Shown piece after piece: positions 18,075 through 26,627 of a stretch of 64,000 nt of DNA. This DNA is from Pseudonocardia hierapolitana (GTDB lineage Bacteria > Actinomycetota > Actinomycetes > Mycobacteriales > Pseudonocardiaceae). Both the position numbers and the translations under genes were made by a program. Numbering within the stretch: the stretch's first letter is position 1; every line of letters begins with the position of its first letter. The stretch covers positions 1,116,001 through 1,180,000 of the forward strand of contig NZ_VIWU01000001.1 of NCBI RefSeq assembly GCF_007994075.1. The letters run 5' to 3'. Under the pieces are notes generated by a model that saw only the letters and a program-made list of their open reading frames with translations, was not told the DNA's origin and made no database searches.

Positions 18075-19232
18075 ATGAAGATCACTGAAGTCGTGCCGTG
18101 GCTGGTCGGTTCCGAAAGCACGGGCTGGGGTGAGTACCTGTTCGTGGAGGTGCGGACCGACGAGGGCGTGTCCGGTTGGGGTGAGATCACCACGACGACG
18201 CCGACGGCCAACCGCGGGATCGCGGCGATGGTGCGGCAGGCGAGTGACCTGCTCGTCGGGGACGACCCGGCGCGGATCGAGGACACCTGGCACAAGGTGT
18301 TCCGGGCGTTCACCTACATGGGCAGCCGCGGGGCGGGCACCAACGTGGTGAGCGCGGTCGACATCGCGTTGTGGGACATCCGCGGCAAGGTCCTCGGCCT
18401 GCCGATCTGTGAGCTGCTGGGTGGGCGGGTCCGGGACGACCTGCTGATCTACACCCATCCCGACCAGCGCCGGTTCGGCACCCGGGACGGGGTGGTGGAG
18501 GAGATCCGCGGGATCGTCGACTCCGGGCACACCGGTATCAAGTTCGACCCGTTCCCGAACAAGCCGGGGGTGCCGTTGGCCGATGACCGTTATCTCGACG
18601 GCCGGATCAGCCGGGGCGAGCTGGGGCAGGCGATGGAGCTGACGGCGTTGATCCGGGAGGCCGCCGGGCCGGATGTGGAGTTGCTGATCGATGCGCACGG
18701 CCGGTTCGACGTGCCGAACGCGATCCGGATCGGGCAGGCGTTGGACGAGCTGGGGGGCATCCACTGGTACGAGGAGCCGGTGCCGCCGGAGAGCTACCGG
18801 GCGCTGGAGCAGGTGCGTGGGCGGGTGCGGGTGCCGATCTCGGTGGGGGAACGGCTGCACACCCGGTGGGACTTCGTCCCGGTGTTGGAGAACCGGTTGG
18901 CGGATTTCGTGATGCCGGACGTGACCTGGACCGGTGGGATCTCGGAGCTGAAGAAGATCGCCACCATGGCCGAGGCCTACTACGTGCCGGTCTCCCCGCA
19001 CGACGCGGCCGGGCCGGTCAACCTGGTGGCGGGTGGGCAGGTGATGGCCACGGTGCCGAACTTCTACCGGATCGAGTCCAGCCGCCACGACCTGAGCGGC
19101 TACAACCGGTTCCTCACCACCCCGCTGGACAACAGCGGCGGCCGGTTGAAACTCCCACCTGGTCCGGGGCTGGGGCTCGAGTTCGACATGGACCACCTGC
19201 GCGCCCACGCACGCGACGGATTCCACGGCTGA
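18075..19232 (+). CDS. enolase-superfamily dehydratase, galactonate dehydratase-like
   Basis: This 385-residue protein shows the GalD/ManD-type acid-sugar dehydratase pattern: KFDPF, then LLIDAHGRFD, HWYEEPVPPE, SVGERLHTRW, VMPDVTWTGG and VPVSPHDAAG, supplying Lys, three metal ligands, Asp and general-acid His. It should dehydrate an aldonic acid to a 2-keto-3-deoxy sugar acid. Next to glycoside hydrolases, a product of uronate or galactose-type sugar oxidation is plausible. ATG 18075 follows GGGAGAGGA. Codon use here has more TTG and GTT/GGT than its neighbours, a mild sign of separate origin. Confidence 0.85.
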   Translation: MKITEVVPWLVGSESTGWGEYLFVEVRTDEGVSGWGEITTTTPTANRGIAAMVRQASDLLVGDDPARIEDTWHKVFRAFTYMGSRGAGTNVVSAVDIALWDIRGKVLGLPICELLGGRVRDDLLIYTHPDQRRFGTRDGVVEEIRGIVDSGHTGIKFDPFPNKPGVPLADDRYLDGRISRGELGQAMELTALIREAAGPDVELLIDAHGRFDVPNAIRIGQALDELGGIHWYEEPVPPESYRALEQVRGRVRVPISVGERLHTRWDFVPVLENRLADFVMPDVTWTGGISELKKIATMAEAYYVPVSPHDAAGPVNLVAGGQVMATVPNFYRIESSRHDLSGYNRFLTTPLDNSGGRLKLPPGPGLGLEFDMDHLRAHARDGFHG

Positions 19233-19457
19233 CCCGTTGGCGGGATCGGGAGTGCTGTTGCCCGTCGCTGCCGCCGCGACGTGCCGTGTCGTCTGATCAC
19301 CCTGCCGGAGAGGTGAACTCCCACACGTCTCCGAGACCGCACGGACACGTGCCGTTAACCTTGGGCTCAAGATCGCTGTGCCCCGGGTGGTGCCGTCCGT
19401 CCCGCACCCATCCTCGACCCGGCTGACGACACAGCACGTTCATCCGGAAGGTGAGAC

Positions 19458-19526
19458 ATGCGCCGCCGCGCTGCACGCTGCCGTCGCCCAGCCCGAACGG
19501 CGCCGATCCCGGCCGGTGCCCGGTGA
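19458..19526 (+). CDS. possible 22-residue Arg-rich leader peptide
   Basis: ATG 19458 has GGAAGG six bases upstream, the best ribosome site in this region, and opens a 22-codon frame beginning MRRRAARCRRPAR with 8 Arg. Its TGA overlaps GTG 19523 of the polymerase gene as GTGA. Thus ribosomes that read the leader could re-initiate on the large gene. It could act as an attenuator or only set the polymerase translation rate. No homologue is recognised. Confidence 0.45.
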   Translation: MRRRAARCRRPARTAPIPAGAR

Positions 19527-22500
19527 CGCTGGCGCTCACCCGCACCCCCGCGATCTACCCCGCCGCACCTGCGCCGGCCCGCCGCACCCTGCTCGACGTG
19601 CTCGCCGACACTGTCGCGACGCACCCCGACGAGGCCGCGATAGACGCCGGCGGCACGGTGCTCACCTACCGCGTGCTGGTCGACGAGGTCGACGCCGTCC
19701 GGCGGCGCCTCGTCGATGCCGGCATCGGGGTCGGCGACCGCGTCGGCGTCCGGATCTCCTCCGGCACCGCCGAGCTGTACGTCACGATCCTCGCTGTCCT
19801 CTCCGCGGGCGCCGCGTACGTTCCCGTCGACGCCGACGACCCCGATGAGCGGGCCGAGCTCGTGTTCGGGGAGGCGGGGGTGTGCGCGGTGCTCGCCGAC
19901 AACGGCTCCATGACGAGGCGCAGCTCGCCGATCGGCACACCGGGCACACCCGGAGCGGGACACGACGCGTGGATCATCTTCACGTCCGGCTCGACGGGCA
20001 CCCCGAAGGGTGTCGCGGTCAGCCACGGCTCCGCCGCGGCGTTCGTCGACGCCGAGGCGCGCCTGTTCCTCGCCGAGGAGCCGATCGGGCCCGGTGACCG
20101 CGTGCTGGCGGGGCTGTCGGTCGCGTTCGACGCCTCCTGCGAGGAGATGTGGCTCGCGTGGCGGCACGGCGCCTGCCTGGTCCCGGCGCCCCGGGCGCTG
20201 GTGCGTGCCGGGGTCGACCTCGGGCCCTGGCTGGAGGCGCAGCGCATCACGATCGTCTCCACCGTCCCGACGCTCGCCGCGCTGTGGCCACCGGAGGCCC
20301 TCGAAGACGTGCGGCTGCTGATCTTCGGCGGCGAGGCGTGCCCGCCCGAGCTGGCCGAGCGGGTCGCCGTCGAGGGCCGCGAGGTGTGGAACACCTACGG
20401 CCCGACCGAGGCCACGGTCGTCGCCTGCGCCGCGCAGCTCGCCGGGGAGGGTCCGGTCCGGATCGGGCTGCCGCTCGACGGGTGGGCGCTCGCCGTCGTC
20501 GACGGCGCGGGCGAGCCGGTCGCCATGGGCGAGAGCGGCGAGCTGGTGATCGGCGGGGTCGGGCTCGCCCGCTACCTCGACGCGGAGAAGGACGCCGCGA
20601 AGTTCGCCCCGCTGCCCTCGCTCGGCTGGGAGCGCGCCTACCGCAGCGGCGACGTCGTCCGCGCCGACGAGGCCGGGCTGGTGTTCCTCGGCCGCGCCGA
20701 CGAGCAGGTCAAGCTCGGCGGGCGGCGCATCGAGCTGGGTGAGGTCGACGCCGCACTGCTCGCGCTGACCGGTGTCCGCGGTGCGGCGGCCGCCGTGCGC
20801 CGCACCCGGGCCGGCAACCAGGTGCTGGTGGGTTACGTGGTGCCGGACGGCGAGTTGGACACCGACGCCGCGGCGCTCGCCCTGCGCGAGCAGCTCCCCG
20901 CCGCGCTCGTCCCGCTGCTCGCGGAGGTCGACGACCTGCCGACGCGCACGTCGGGCAAGGTCGACCGGGACGCGCTGCCGTGGCCGCTCCCGGCGACGAG
21001 CGGGGCCGACCCCGCCGCCGCGGGCCTGCTGACCCCCACCGAGGGCTGGCTTGCCGAGGGCTGGGCGGAGATCCTCGGCGTGGCGGTGACCGACCCGAAG
21101 GCCGACTTCTTCACCCACGGCGGCGGCAGCCTCACCGCCGCGCAGCTCGTGGCGCGGATCCGCACGCGGCACCCTCAGGTGTCGGTCAACGACATCTACC
21201 TGCACCCGAAGCTGGGAGCGCTCGCGGCCCGGCTGGACGCGCTGACCGCGACCGGGACCGAGCGGCGCGAGGTCACGCCGATGCCGCGCCGCACGGCGCT
21301 CGCGCAGGCGCTGCTCATGACGCCGATGCTGGCGCTGGTCGGCCTGCGCTGGGCGAGCGTCGCCGCCGCGATCTCGACGGTCGCCGCCGCCGCGGTCCCC
21401 TGGATGCCCACCGTGCCGTGGTGGTCGCTCGCGGTGGCCTGGCTGGTGATGTTCAGCCCGGCCGGGCGGATCGCGATCGCCGCGGGCGGCGCCCGGCTGC
21501 TGCTGCGCGGTGTTCGTCCCGGCAGCTACCCGCGCGGCGGCTCGGTGCACGTGCGGCTGTGGGCGGCCACGCGCCTCGCCGAGCTGTCCGGCGCAACGGG
21601 CGTCTCCGGTGCGTCGTGGACCACCCGCTACGCCCGCGCGCTCGGCGCGAAGATCGGCAAGGACGTCGATCTGCACTCGGCTCCTCCCGTGACGGGTCTG
21701 CTCAAGATCGGGCGTGGCGCGGCGGTGGAGCCGGAGGTGGACCTCGCCGGCCACTGGGTCGACGGCGACGTCGTGCACATCGGCAAGATCCGGATCGGCG
21801 CCGGGGCCACCATCGGATCCCGCAGCACCCTGCTTCCGGGCGCCCGGATCGGCAAGGGCGCAGGGATCGCCGCGGGGTCGACGGTGCGCGGCGCCGTCCC
21901 CGCGGGTCAGCGCTGGGCGGGCTCGCCCGCGGAGCGCACCGGCAAGAGCGGTGTGCACTGGCCGTCGACCCGGCCGGCGCACTCGCGCTACTGGGCGCTC
22001 GTCTACGGCTTCACGTCGATGCTGCTGGGGCTGCTCCCCGCGGTGGCGGCGCTGCCGGCGCTCATGATCGTCGCGGGCGGGGTCGCCGGTACGACGTCCC
22101 CCGCGGAGGCGACGGGCCGGGCACTGCTCGTGGTCGCCCCCGCGACGCTGGCGTACCTGCTGGCGTACGCGGCGCTCGTCGTGGCCGGGGTGCGCCTGCT
22201 CGGCATCGGCATGGCGGAGGGTTTCCACCCGGTGCACAGCCGCGCCGGCTGGCAGGTCTGGACCACCGAGCGGCTGATGGGCATGGCCCGCGCGGGCCTG
22301 TTCCCGCTGTACTCCAGCCAGTTCACGGCCGCGTGGCTGCGACTGCTCGGCGCGAAGGTCGGCCGCGACGTGGAAGCGTCGACGGTGATCGCGCTGCCGA
22401 AGATGACCACCGTCGCGGACGGCGCCTTCCTGGCCGACGACACCATGGTCGGTACCTACGAGCTCTCCGGTGGCTGGATGCACGTGGCGCCGTCGAGGGT

Positions 22501-23368
22501 CGGCAAGCAGGCGTTCCTCGGGAACTCCGGGATGACCGCGCCGGGGCGGTCGGTGCCCGACCGCGGGCTCGTCGGCGTGCTGTCGGCGACACCGCGCAAG
22601 GCGAAGAAGGGCTCGTCGTGGCTCGGCCTGCCGCCCATGCCGCTGCGCAGGGCGGTCGAGCAGGGCGACACCAGCCGCACGTTCCAGCCACCGCGCCGGA
22701 TCAAGATCGCCCGCGGGCTGGTCGAGCTGTGCCGGGTGGTGCCGGTGATGTGCTCCGTCGCGCTCGCCGTGCTGGTCACCGGGCAGCTCGTGGCGATCCA
22801 CGCCGCGGCCGGGTTCGTGGTCGCCGCGCTGCTGGCCGGGCCGCTGCTGCTGGCCGCCGGCATCACGGCCGCCGGCGTCACGAGCGTGATGAAGTGGCTG
22901 CTCGTGGGCCGGTTCCGCCCGGTCGAGCACCCGCTGTGGAGCTCGTTCGTCTGGCGCAACGAGCTGGCCGACACGTTCGTCGAGGTGCTGGCGGTGCCGT
23001 GGCTCGTCGGGCCGGCGAACGGCACGCCCGTGCTCACGGCGTGGCTGGAGACGATGGGCGCGCGCATCGGGCGCGGCGTCTGGCTGGAGACGCACTGGCT
23101 GCCCGAGTCCGACCTCGTGCTGCTCGGCGACGGCGCCACCGTCAACCGGGGCTGCGTCGTGCAGACCCACCTGTTCCATGATCGGATCATGAGCATGGAC
23201 GAGGTGCGCATCGACAACGGCGCCACACTCGGGCCCAACGGGATCATCCTCCCGGGCGCCGGCATCGGCGCGGGGACGACCGTCGGACCGGGATCGCTGG
23301 TCACGCGCGGCGACACCGTCCCGGCAGCGACCCGGTGGCTGGGCAACCCGATCACGACGTGGGGCTGA
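19523..23368 (+). CDS. Pls/PosA-family single-module NRPS-like peptide polymerase
   Basis: This protein of about 1281 residues has an adenylation domain with IIFTSGSTGTPKGV, FDASCEEMWLAW, NTYGPTEATV, YRSGDVV, VKLGGRRIELGEVD and the A10 Lys in RTSGKVDRDALP. A thiolation domain follows (THGGGSLTAAQ, carrier Ser), then a C-terminal half with about six membrane segments in three pairs, each followed by a soluble hexapeptide-repeat domain (IGAGATIGSRSTLLPGARIG; VGRDVEASTVIALPK; LGPNGIILPGAGIGAGTTVG). This matches the poly-lysine synthetase (Pls) layout that joins one amino acid into isopeptide chains. Substrate is not deducible by eye. GTG 19523 is preferred; an in-frame GTG at 19451 lacks a spaced ribosome site. 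Confidence 0.85.
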   Translation: MTLALTRTPAIYPAAPAPARRTLLDVLADTVATHPDEAAIDAGGTVLTYRVLVDEVDAVRRRLVDAGIGVGDRVGVRISSGTAELYVTILAVLSAGAAYVPVDADDPDERAELVFGEAGVCAVLADNGSMTRRSSPIGTPGTPGAGHDAWIIFTSGSTGTPKGVAVSHGSAAAFVDAEARLFLAEEPIGPGDRVLAGLSVAFDASCEEMWLAWRHGACLVPAPRALVRAGVDLGPWLEAQRITIVSTVPTLAALWPPEALEDVRLLIFGGEACPPELAERVAVEGREVWNTYGPTEATVVACAAQLAGEGPVRIGLPLDGWALAVVDGAGEPVAMGESGELVIGGVGLARYLDAEKDAAKFAPLPSLGWERAYRSGDVVRADEAGLVFLGRADEQVKLGGRRIELGEVDAALLALTGVRGAAAAVRRTRAGNQVLVGYVVPDGELDTDAAALALREQLPAALVPLLAEVDDLPTRTSGKVDRDALPWPLPATSGADPAAAGLLTPTEGWLAEGWAEILGVAVTDPKADFFTHGGGSLTAAQLVARIRTRHPQVSVNDIYLHPKLGALAARLDALTATGTERREVTPMPRRTALAQALLMTPMLALVGLRWASVAAAISTVAAAAVPWMPTVPWWSLAVAWLVMFSPAGRIAIAAGGARLLLRGVRPGSYPRGGSVHVRLWAATRLAELSGATGVSGASWTTRYARALGAKIGKDVDLHSAPPVTGLLKIGRGAAVEPEVDLAGHWVDGDVVHIGKIRIGAGATIGSRSTLLPGARIGKGAGIAAGSTVRGAVPAGQRWAGSPAERTGKSGVHWPSTRPAHSRYWALVYGFTSMLLGLLPAVAALPALMIVAGGVAGTTSPAEATGRALLVVAPATLAYLLAYAALVVAGVRLLGIGMAEGFHPVHSRAGWQVWTTERLMGMARAGLFPLYSSQFTAAWLRLLGAKVGRDVEASTVIALPKMTTVADGAFLADDTMVGTYELSGGWMHVAPSRVGKQAFLGNSGMTAPGRSVPDRGLVGVLSATPRKAKKGSSWLGLPPMPLRRAVEQGDTSRTFQPPRRIKIARGLVELCRVVPVMCSVALAVLVTGQLVAIHAAAGFVVAALLAGPLLLAAGITAAGVTSVMKWLLVGRFRPVEHPLWSSFVWRNELADTFVEVLAVPWLVGPANGTPVLTAWLETMGARIGRGVWLETHWLPESDLVLLGDGATVNRGCVVQTHLFHDRIMSMDEVRIDNGATLGPNGIILPGAGIGAGTTVGPGSLVTRGDTVPAATRWLGNPITTWG

Positions 23369-24687
23369 GCAAGCCGACGGCCGGCGCAGCCCGGTCGGAC
23401 GATCCGTATCTGCCCACCCACGGCAACGGTGGGTACCGGGTCGAGCACTACGAGCTGGACATCGACTACAAGCTCGCGGCCAACCGGCTCACCGGGCGGG
23501 CGGTGCTCACCGCCGTGGCCGGCGCGCCGCTGAGCCGGTTCAGCCTCGACCTCTCGGCGTTCCGCGTGCCGCGGGTGCTCGTCGACGGCGAGCCGGCGAA
23601 GTTCAGCCACCGCGGGGGGAAGCTGCGCGTCACACCGGCCCGCCCCGTCGAGGGCCGGTTCACCGTCGAGGTGCGCTACGTCGGCAACCCCACACCGGTC
23701 TCCAGCCGATGGGGCGACGTCGGCTGGGACGAGCTGACCGACGGCGCGCTCGTCGCGAGCCAACCCGTCGGCGCGCCGTCCTGGTTCCCGTGCAACGACC
23801 ACCCCTCGGACAAGGCGACCTACCGCATCGCCGTGACCACCGCGGCGCCCTACACGGTCGCCGCCACCGGTGTGCTCACCGCGCGGCGTCGCTCAGCCGG
23901 CACGAGGACGTGGGTGTACGAGCTCGCGGCGCCCACGGCGTCGTACCTGGTCAGCGTGCAGATCGGGCGCTACGACGAGGTCGTGCTCGCCGCAGGCCCG
24001 GTCCCCCAGGTGGCGCTGCTCCCGGCCCGGCTGCGCAAGAACGCCGCTCGCGACCTCGGCCGCCATCCCGCGATCATGACGACGCTCGAGGGCTTCTTCG
24101 GGCCCTACCCGTTCGCCGACTACCAGATCGTCGTCACCGACGACGAGCTGGACGTCCCGATCGAGGCCCAGGGCATGTCGATCTTCGGGGCGAACCACGT
24201 CGACGGGCGGCGCACCCACGAGCGGCTCGTCGTGCACGAGCTTGCGCACCAGTGGTTCGGCAACAGCCTCACGATCGCCGACTGGCGCCACATCTGGCTC
24301 AACGAAGGCTTCGCGACGTACGCGGAATGGCTGTGGTCGGAGGCCTCGGGCGGCCGCGGCGTCACAGCGCACGCCCGGCAGTGGCACGCGCACCTGGTGG
24401 CGAAGCCGGCCGACCTCGTCCTCGCCGACCCCGGCCCGGCGCGGATGTTCGACGAGCGGGTCTACAAACGCGGGGCGCTGGCGCTGCACGCCTTGCGCGG
24501 GCGGATCGGCGACGACCGCTTCTTCGCACTGCTGCGGGACTGGGCGGCGCGGTACCGGCACGCAACGGTGACCACCGCGCAGTTCGTCCAGCTGGCCGGC
24601 CGGCACGCCGATGAGGACCTCACCGCGTTCTTCACCGCATGGCTGCACCGGCCCGCGCTCCCCGGCATCGCTGTGGAAGGCGACTGA
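23359..24687 (+). CDS. M1 family zinc aminopeptidase
   Basis: This 442-residue peptidase has the M1 zinc site HELAHQWFGN followed by LNEGFATYAEW (third ligand Glu) near residues 290-325, with an upstream Gln/Glu-containing VPIEAQGMSIFGANH in place of the common GxMEN exopeptidase motif. It is shorter than typical APN enzymes, lacking the C-terminal helical domain. GTG 23359 overlaps the polymerase stop, so the two are translationally coupled. No export signal is seen. Poly-epsilon-lysine producers encode Zn aminopeptidases that degrade the polymer; a similar trimming or self-protection role is inferred here. Confidence 0.85.
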   Translation: MGLSKPTAGAARSDDPYLPTHGNGGYRVEHYELDIDYKLAANRLTGRAVLTAVAGAPLSRFSLDLSAFRVPRVLVDGEPAKFSHRGGKLRVTPARPVEGRFTVEVRYVGNPTPVSSRWGDVGWDELTDGALVASQPVGAPSWFPCNDHPSDKATYRIAVTTAAPYTVAATGVLTARRRSAGTRTWVYELAAPTASYLVSVQIGRYDEVVLAAGPVPQVALLPARLRKNAARDLGRHPAIMTTLEGFFGPYPFADYQIVVTDDELDVPIEAQGMSIFGANHVDGRRTHERLVVHELAHQWFGNSLTIADWRHIWLNEGFATYAEWLWSEASGGRGVTAHARQWHAHLVAKPADLVLADPGPARMFDERVYKRGALALHALRGRIGDDRFFALLRDWAARYRHATVTTAQFVQLAGRHADEDLTAFFTAWLHRPALPGIAVEGD

Positions 24688-24905
24688 GCGGCCGTCGCTC
24701 ACGGAGCGGGTGACCGGTCGGTCAGGGCGCGGCGGCGAGTACGACCGCCTGAGCGCTGTCGACCGACAGCCGCTCCTGTCGGATCCGGTCGATCAAGGCG
24801 AATCGTTCATTCCGCGGTGGCCCGCCCGACCGCGGTGCGACGGACACGCGGCACCCGAGCCGATGAGGGTGTTTGATCGCGGTCGCTCCCTCGGAAGGAT
24901 CACCC

Positions 24906-26579
24906 ATGGCTCGATGGTCGGTCTCCCGCCGGACACTGCTGGTCGCAGTCGGTCTCGCCCTCGTCGCCGTGGCCGTGGCTGCGCTCGTGATCCCCCGCAG
25001 GAGCGTCGCGCCGCCGCTGGTCGACGTGCAGCTGCTCGCGCTGAACGACTTCCACGGCCACCTCGAGCCCCCGAGCGGGTCCAGCGGGCAGATCGACGGG
25101 GTCGACGCGGGTGGCGTCGAGTACCTCGCCACCCAGCTGCGGCTGCTGGCCGAGGAAGTGCAGCGGCCCGACACGCTCACGGTCGCGGCGGGTGACCTCA
25201 TCGGCGCGTCCCCGCTGCTCTCGGCGGCGTTCCACGATGAGCCGGCGATCGAGGCGCTCGGGCTCGCCGGGCTCGACCTGGCGAGCGTCGGCAACCACGA
25301 GTTCGATGAGGGCTCGGACGAGCTGCTGCGCATCCAGAACGGCGGCTGCCATCCCCAGGACGGCTGCGCCGACCCCGCGCGGCCCTACACCGGCGCCCAC
25401 TTCCAGTACCTGTCGGCCAACGCCTTCGTCACCGCGACCGGCGAGCCGCTGCTCCCGCCCTACGCGATCCGCGAGGTGCAGGGGGTACGCATCGGTTTCA
25501 TCGGGATGACGCTGGAGGGCACGCCCGCCATCGTCACGCAGTCCGGCATCGAGGGCCTCGACTTCCGCGACGAGGCCGACACGGCGAACCGCTACGCCGC
25601 CGAGATGCAGGAGCAGGGGGTGCAGGCGATCGTCGTGCTGCTCCACGAGGGCGGCACCCAGGCAGGCGGCGGAGGCATCAACGACTGCACGAACCTCACC
25701 GGCCCGGTCGTGGACGTCGTCGGTCGGTTCTCCGGCGCCATCGACGTCGTGGTCAGCGGACACACCCACCAGGCGTACAACTGCGTGCTCGACGGACGCG
25801 TGGTCACGAGCGCGAGCTCGTTCGGCCGGCTCGTCACCGACATCGACCTGCGCATCGATCCGTCCTCGGGCGAGGTGGTGGAGGCGCGGGCGCGCAACGT
25901 CGTCGTCGGCCGTGACGTGGCCCCCGACGCTGCGCAGAAGGAGCTGATCGGCTACTACCGGACGCTCCTCGGTCCCGTCGCGGCCGAGGAGGTGGGCGAA
26001 GCCAGCGGGCCGATCACCCGGGCCGCCGCGCCCTCGGGCGAGACGCCGCTGGGGAACCTCACCGCCGACGCCCAACTCGCCGCCACCGACGACGAGGAGG
26101 GTGCGGTCGCCGCGTTCATGAACCCCGGCGGCGTGCGCGCCGACCTGGACGCCGGACCGGTGACCTACGAGGAGGCGTTCACCGTGCAGCCGTTCGGCAA
26201 CTACCTCACCACGCTGGACCTGACCGGTGAACAGCTGGACTGCCTGCTCGAGCAGCAGTTCGTCACCGAGCGGATCCTGCAACCGTCGGCCACGGTGCGC
26301 TACACCGTCAGGCAGGCCGGGACCCCGGGATCCGCCGCCGACCCGTGCGCGGGCACGAAGGTCGACGGGATCACGATCGGCGGCTCCCCGGTCGACCCCG
26401 GCGGGACGTACCGGATCACGGTGAACAGCTTCCTCGCCGGCGGCGGCGACGGCTTCTCGGTACTCCCCCGGGCCACGAACGACGTCGTCGGCGGCGCGGA
26501 CGTGGACGCGCTCACCGCCCACCTCGGCGCGAACCGCCCCGTCGCCCCGCCGGCAACCGATCGGATCACTCTCGGCTGA
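24906..26579 (+). CDS. secreted 5'-nucleotidase/2',3'-cyclic phosphodiesterase family protein
   Basis: This 557-residue protein begins with a twin-arginine-like signal (SVSRRTLLVAVGLALVAVAV). The metallophosphatase domain has LLALNDFHGHLEP, VAAGDLIGAS, VGNHEFDEG and SGHTHQAYNC, and the C-terminal UshA-type substrate domain has GNLTADAQLAATDD and FMNPGGVRADL. It probably scavenges extracellular nucleotides. ATG 24906 has GGAAGGA upstream. The 218 bases before it contain no gene. Any link to the polymerase module is positional only. Confidence 0.88.
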   Translation: MARWSVSRRTLLVAVGLALVAVAVAALVIPRRSVAPPLVDVQLLALNDFHGHLEPPSGSSGQIDGVDAGGVEYLATQLRLLAEEVQRPDTLTVAAGDLIGASPLLSAAFHDEPAIEALGLAGLDLASVGNHEFDEGSDELLRIQNGGCHPQDGCADPARPYTGAHFQYLSANAFVTATGEPLLPPYAIREVQGVRIGFIGMTLEGTPAIVTQSGIEGLDFRDEADTANRYAAEMQEQGVQAIVVLLHEGGTQAGGGGINDCTNLTGPVVDVVGRFSGAIDVVVSGHTHQAYNCVLDGRVVTSASSFGRLVTDIDLRIDPSSGEVVEARARNVVVGRDVAPDAAQKELIGYYRTLLGPVAAEEVGEASGPITRAAAPSGETPLGNLTADAQLAATDDEEGAVAAFMNPGGVRADLDAGPVTYEEAFTVQPFGNYLTTLDLTGEQLDCLLEQQFVTERILQPSATVRYTVRQAGTPGSAADPCAGTKVDGITIGGSPVDPGGTYRITVNSFLAGGGDGFSVLPRATNDVVGGADVDALTAHLGANRPVAPPATDRITLG

Positions 26580-26597
26580 ACGGACAGCCGTATGGCA

Positions 26598-26627
26598 TGA
26601 CCGGCCTTTCGGGGAAATACCCGGTCA
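26598..26627. terminator. hairpin between convergent genes
   Basis: TGACCGG at 26598-26604 pairs with CCGGTCA at 26621-26627 around a 16-base loop. The stem lies between the convergent nucleotidase and permease genes and includes the permease stop codon. It has no U-tract, so termination is tentative. Confidence 0.35.

Noticed and set aside
19451..19525. GTG 19451 as start of the polymerase
   Set aside because: GGAAG directly abuts it with no spacing; ATG 19458 and GTG 19523 fit the signals better.
19367..23179. Long minus-strand open frame of about 1270 codons opposite the peptide polymerase
   Set aside because: Low-complexity Arg/Gly/Asp-rich translation typical of antisense GC codon bias; the plus strand carries A, T and membrane domains.
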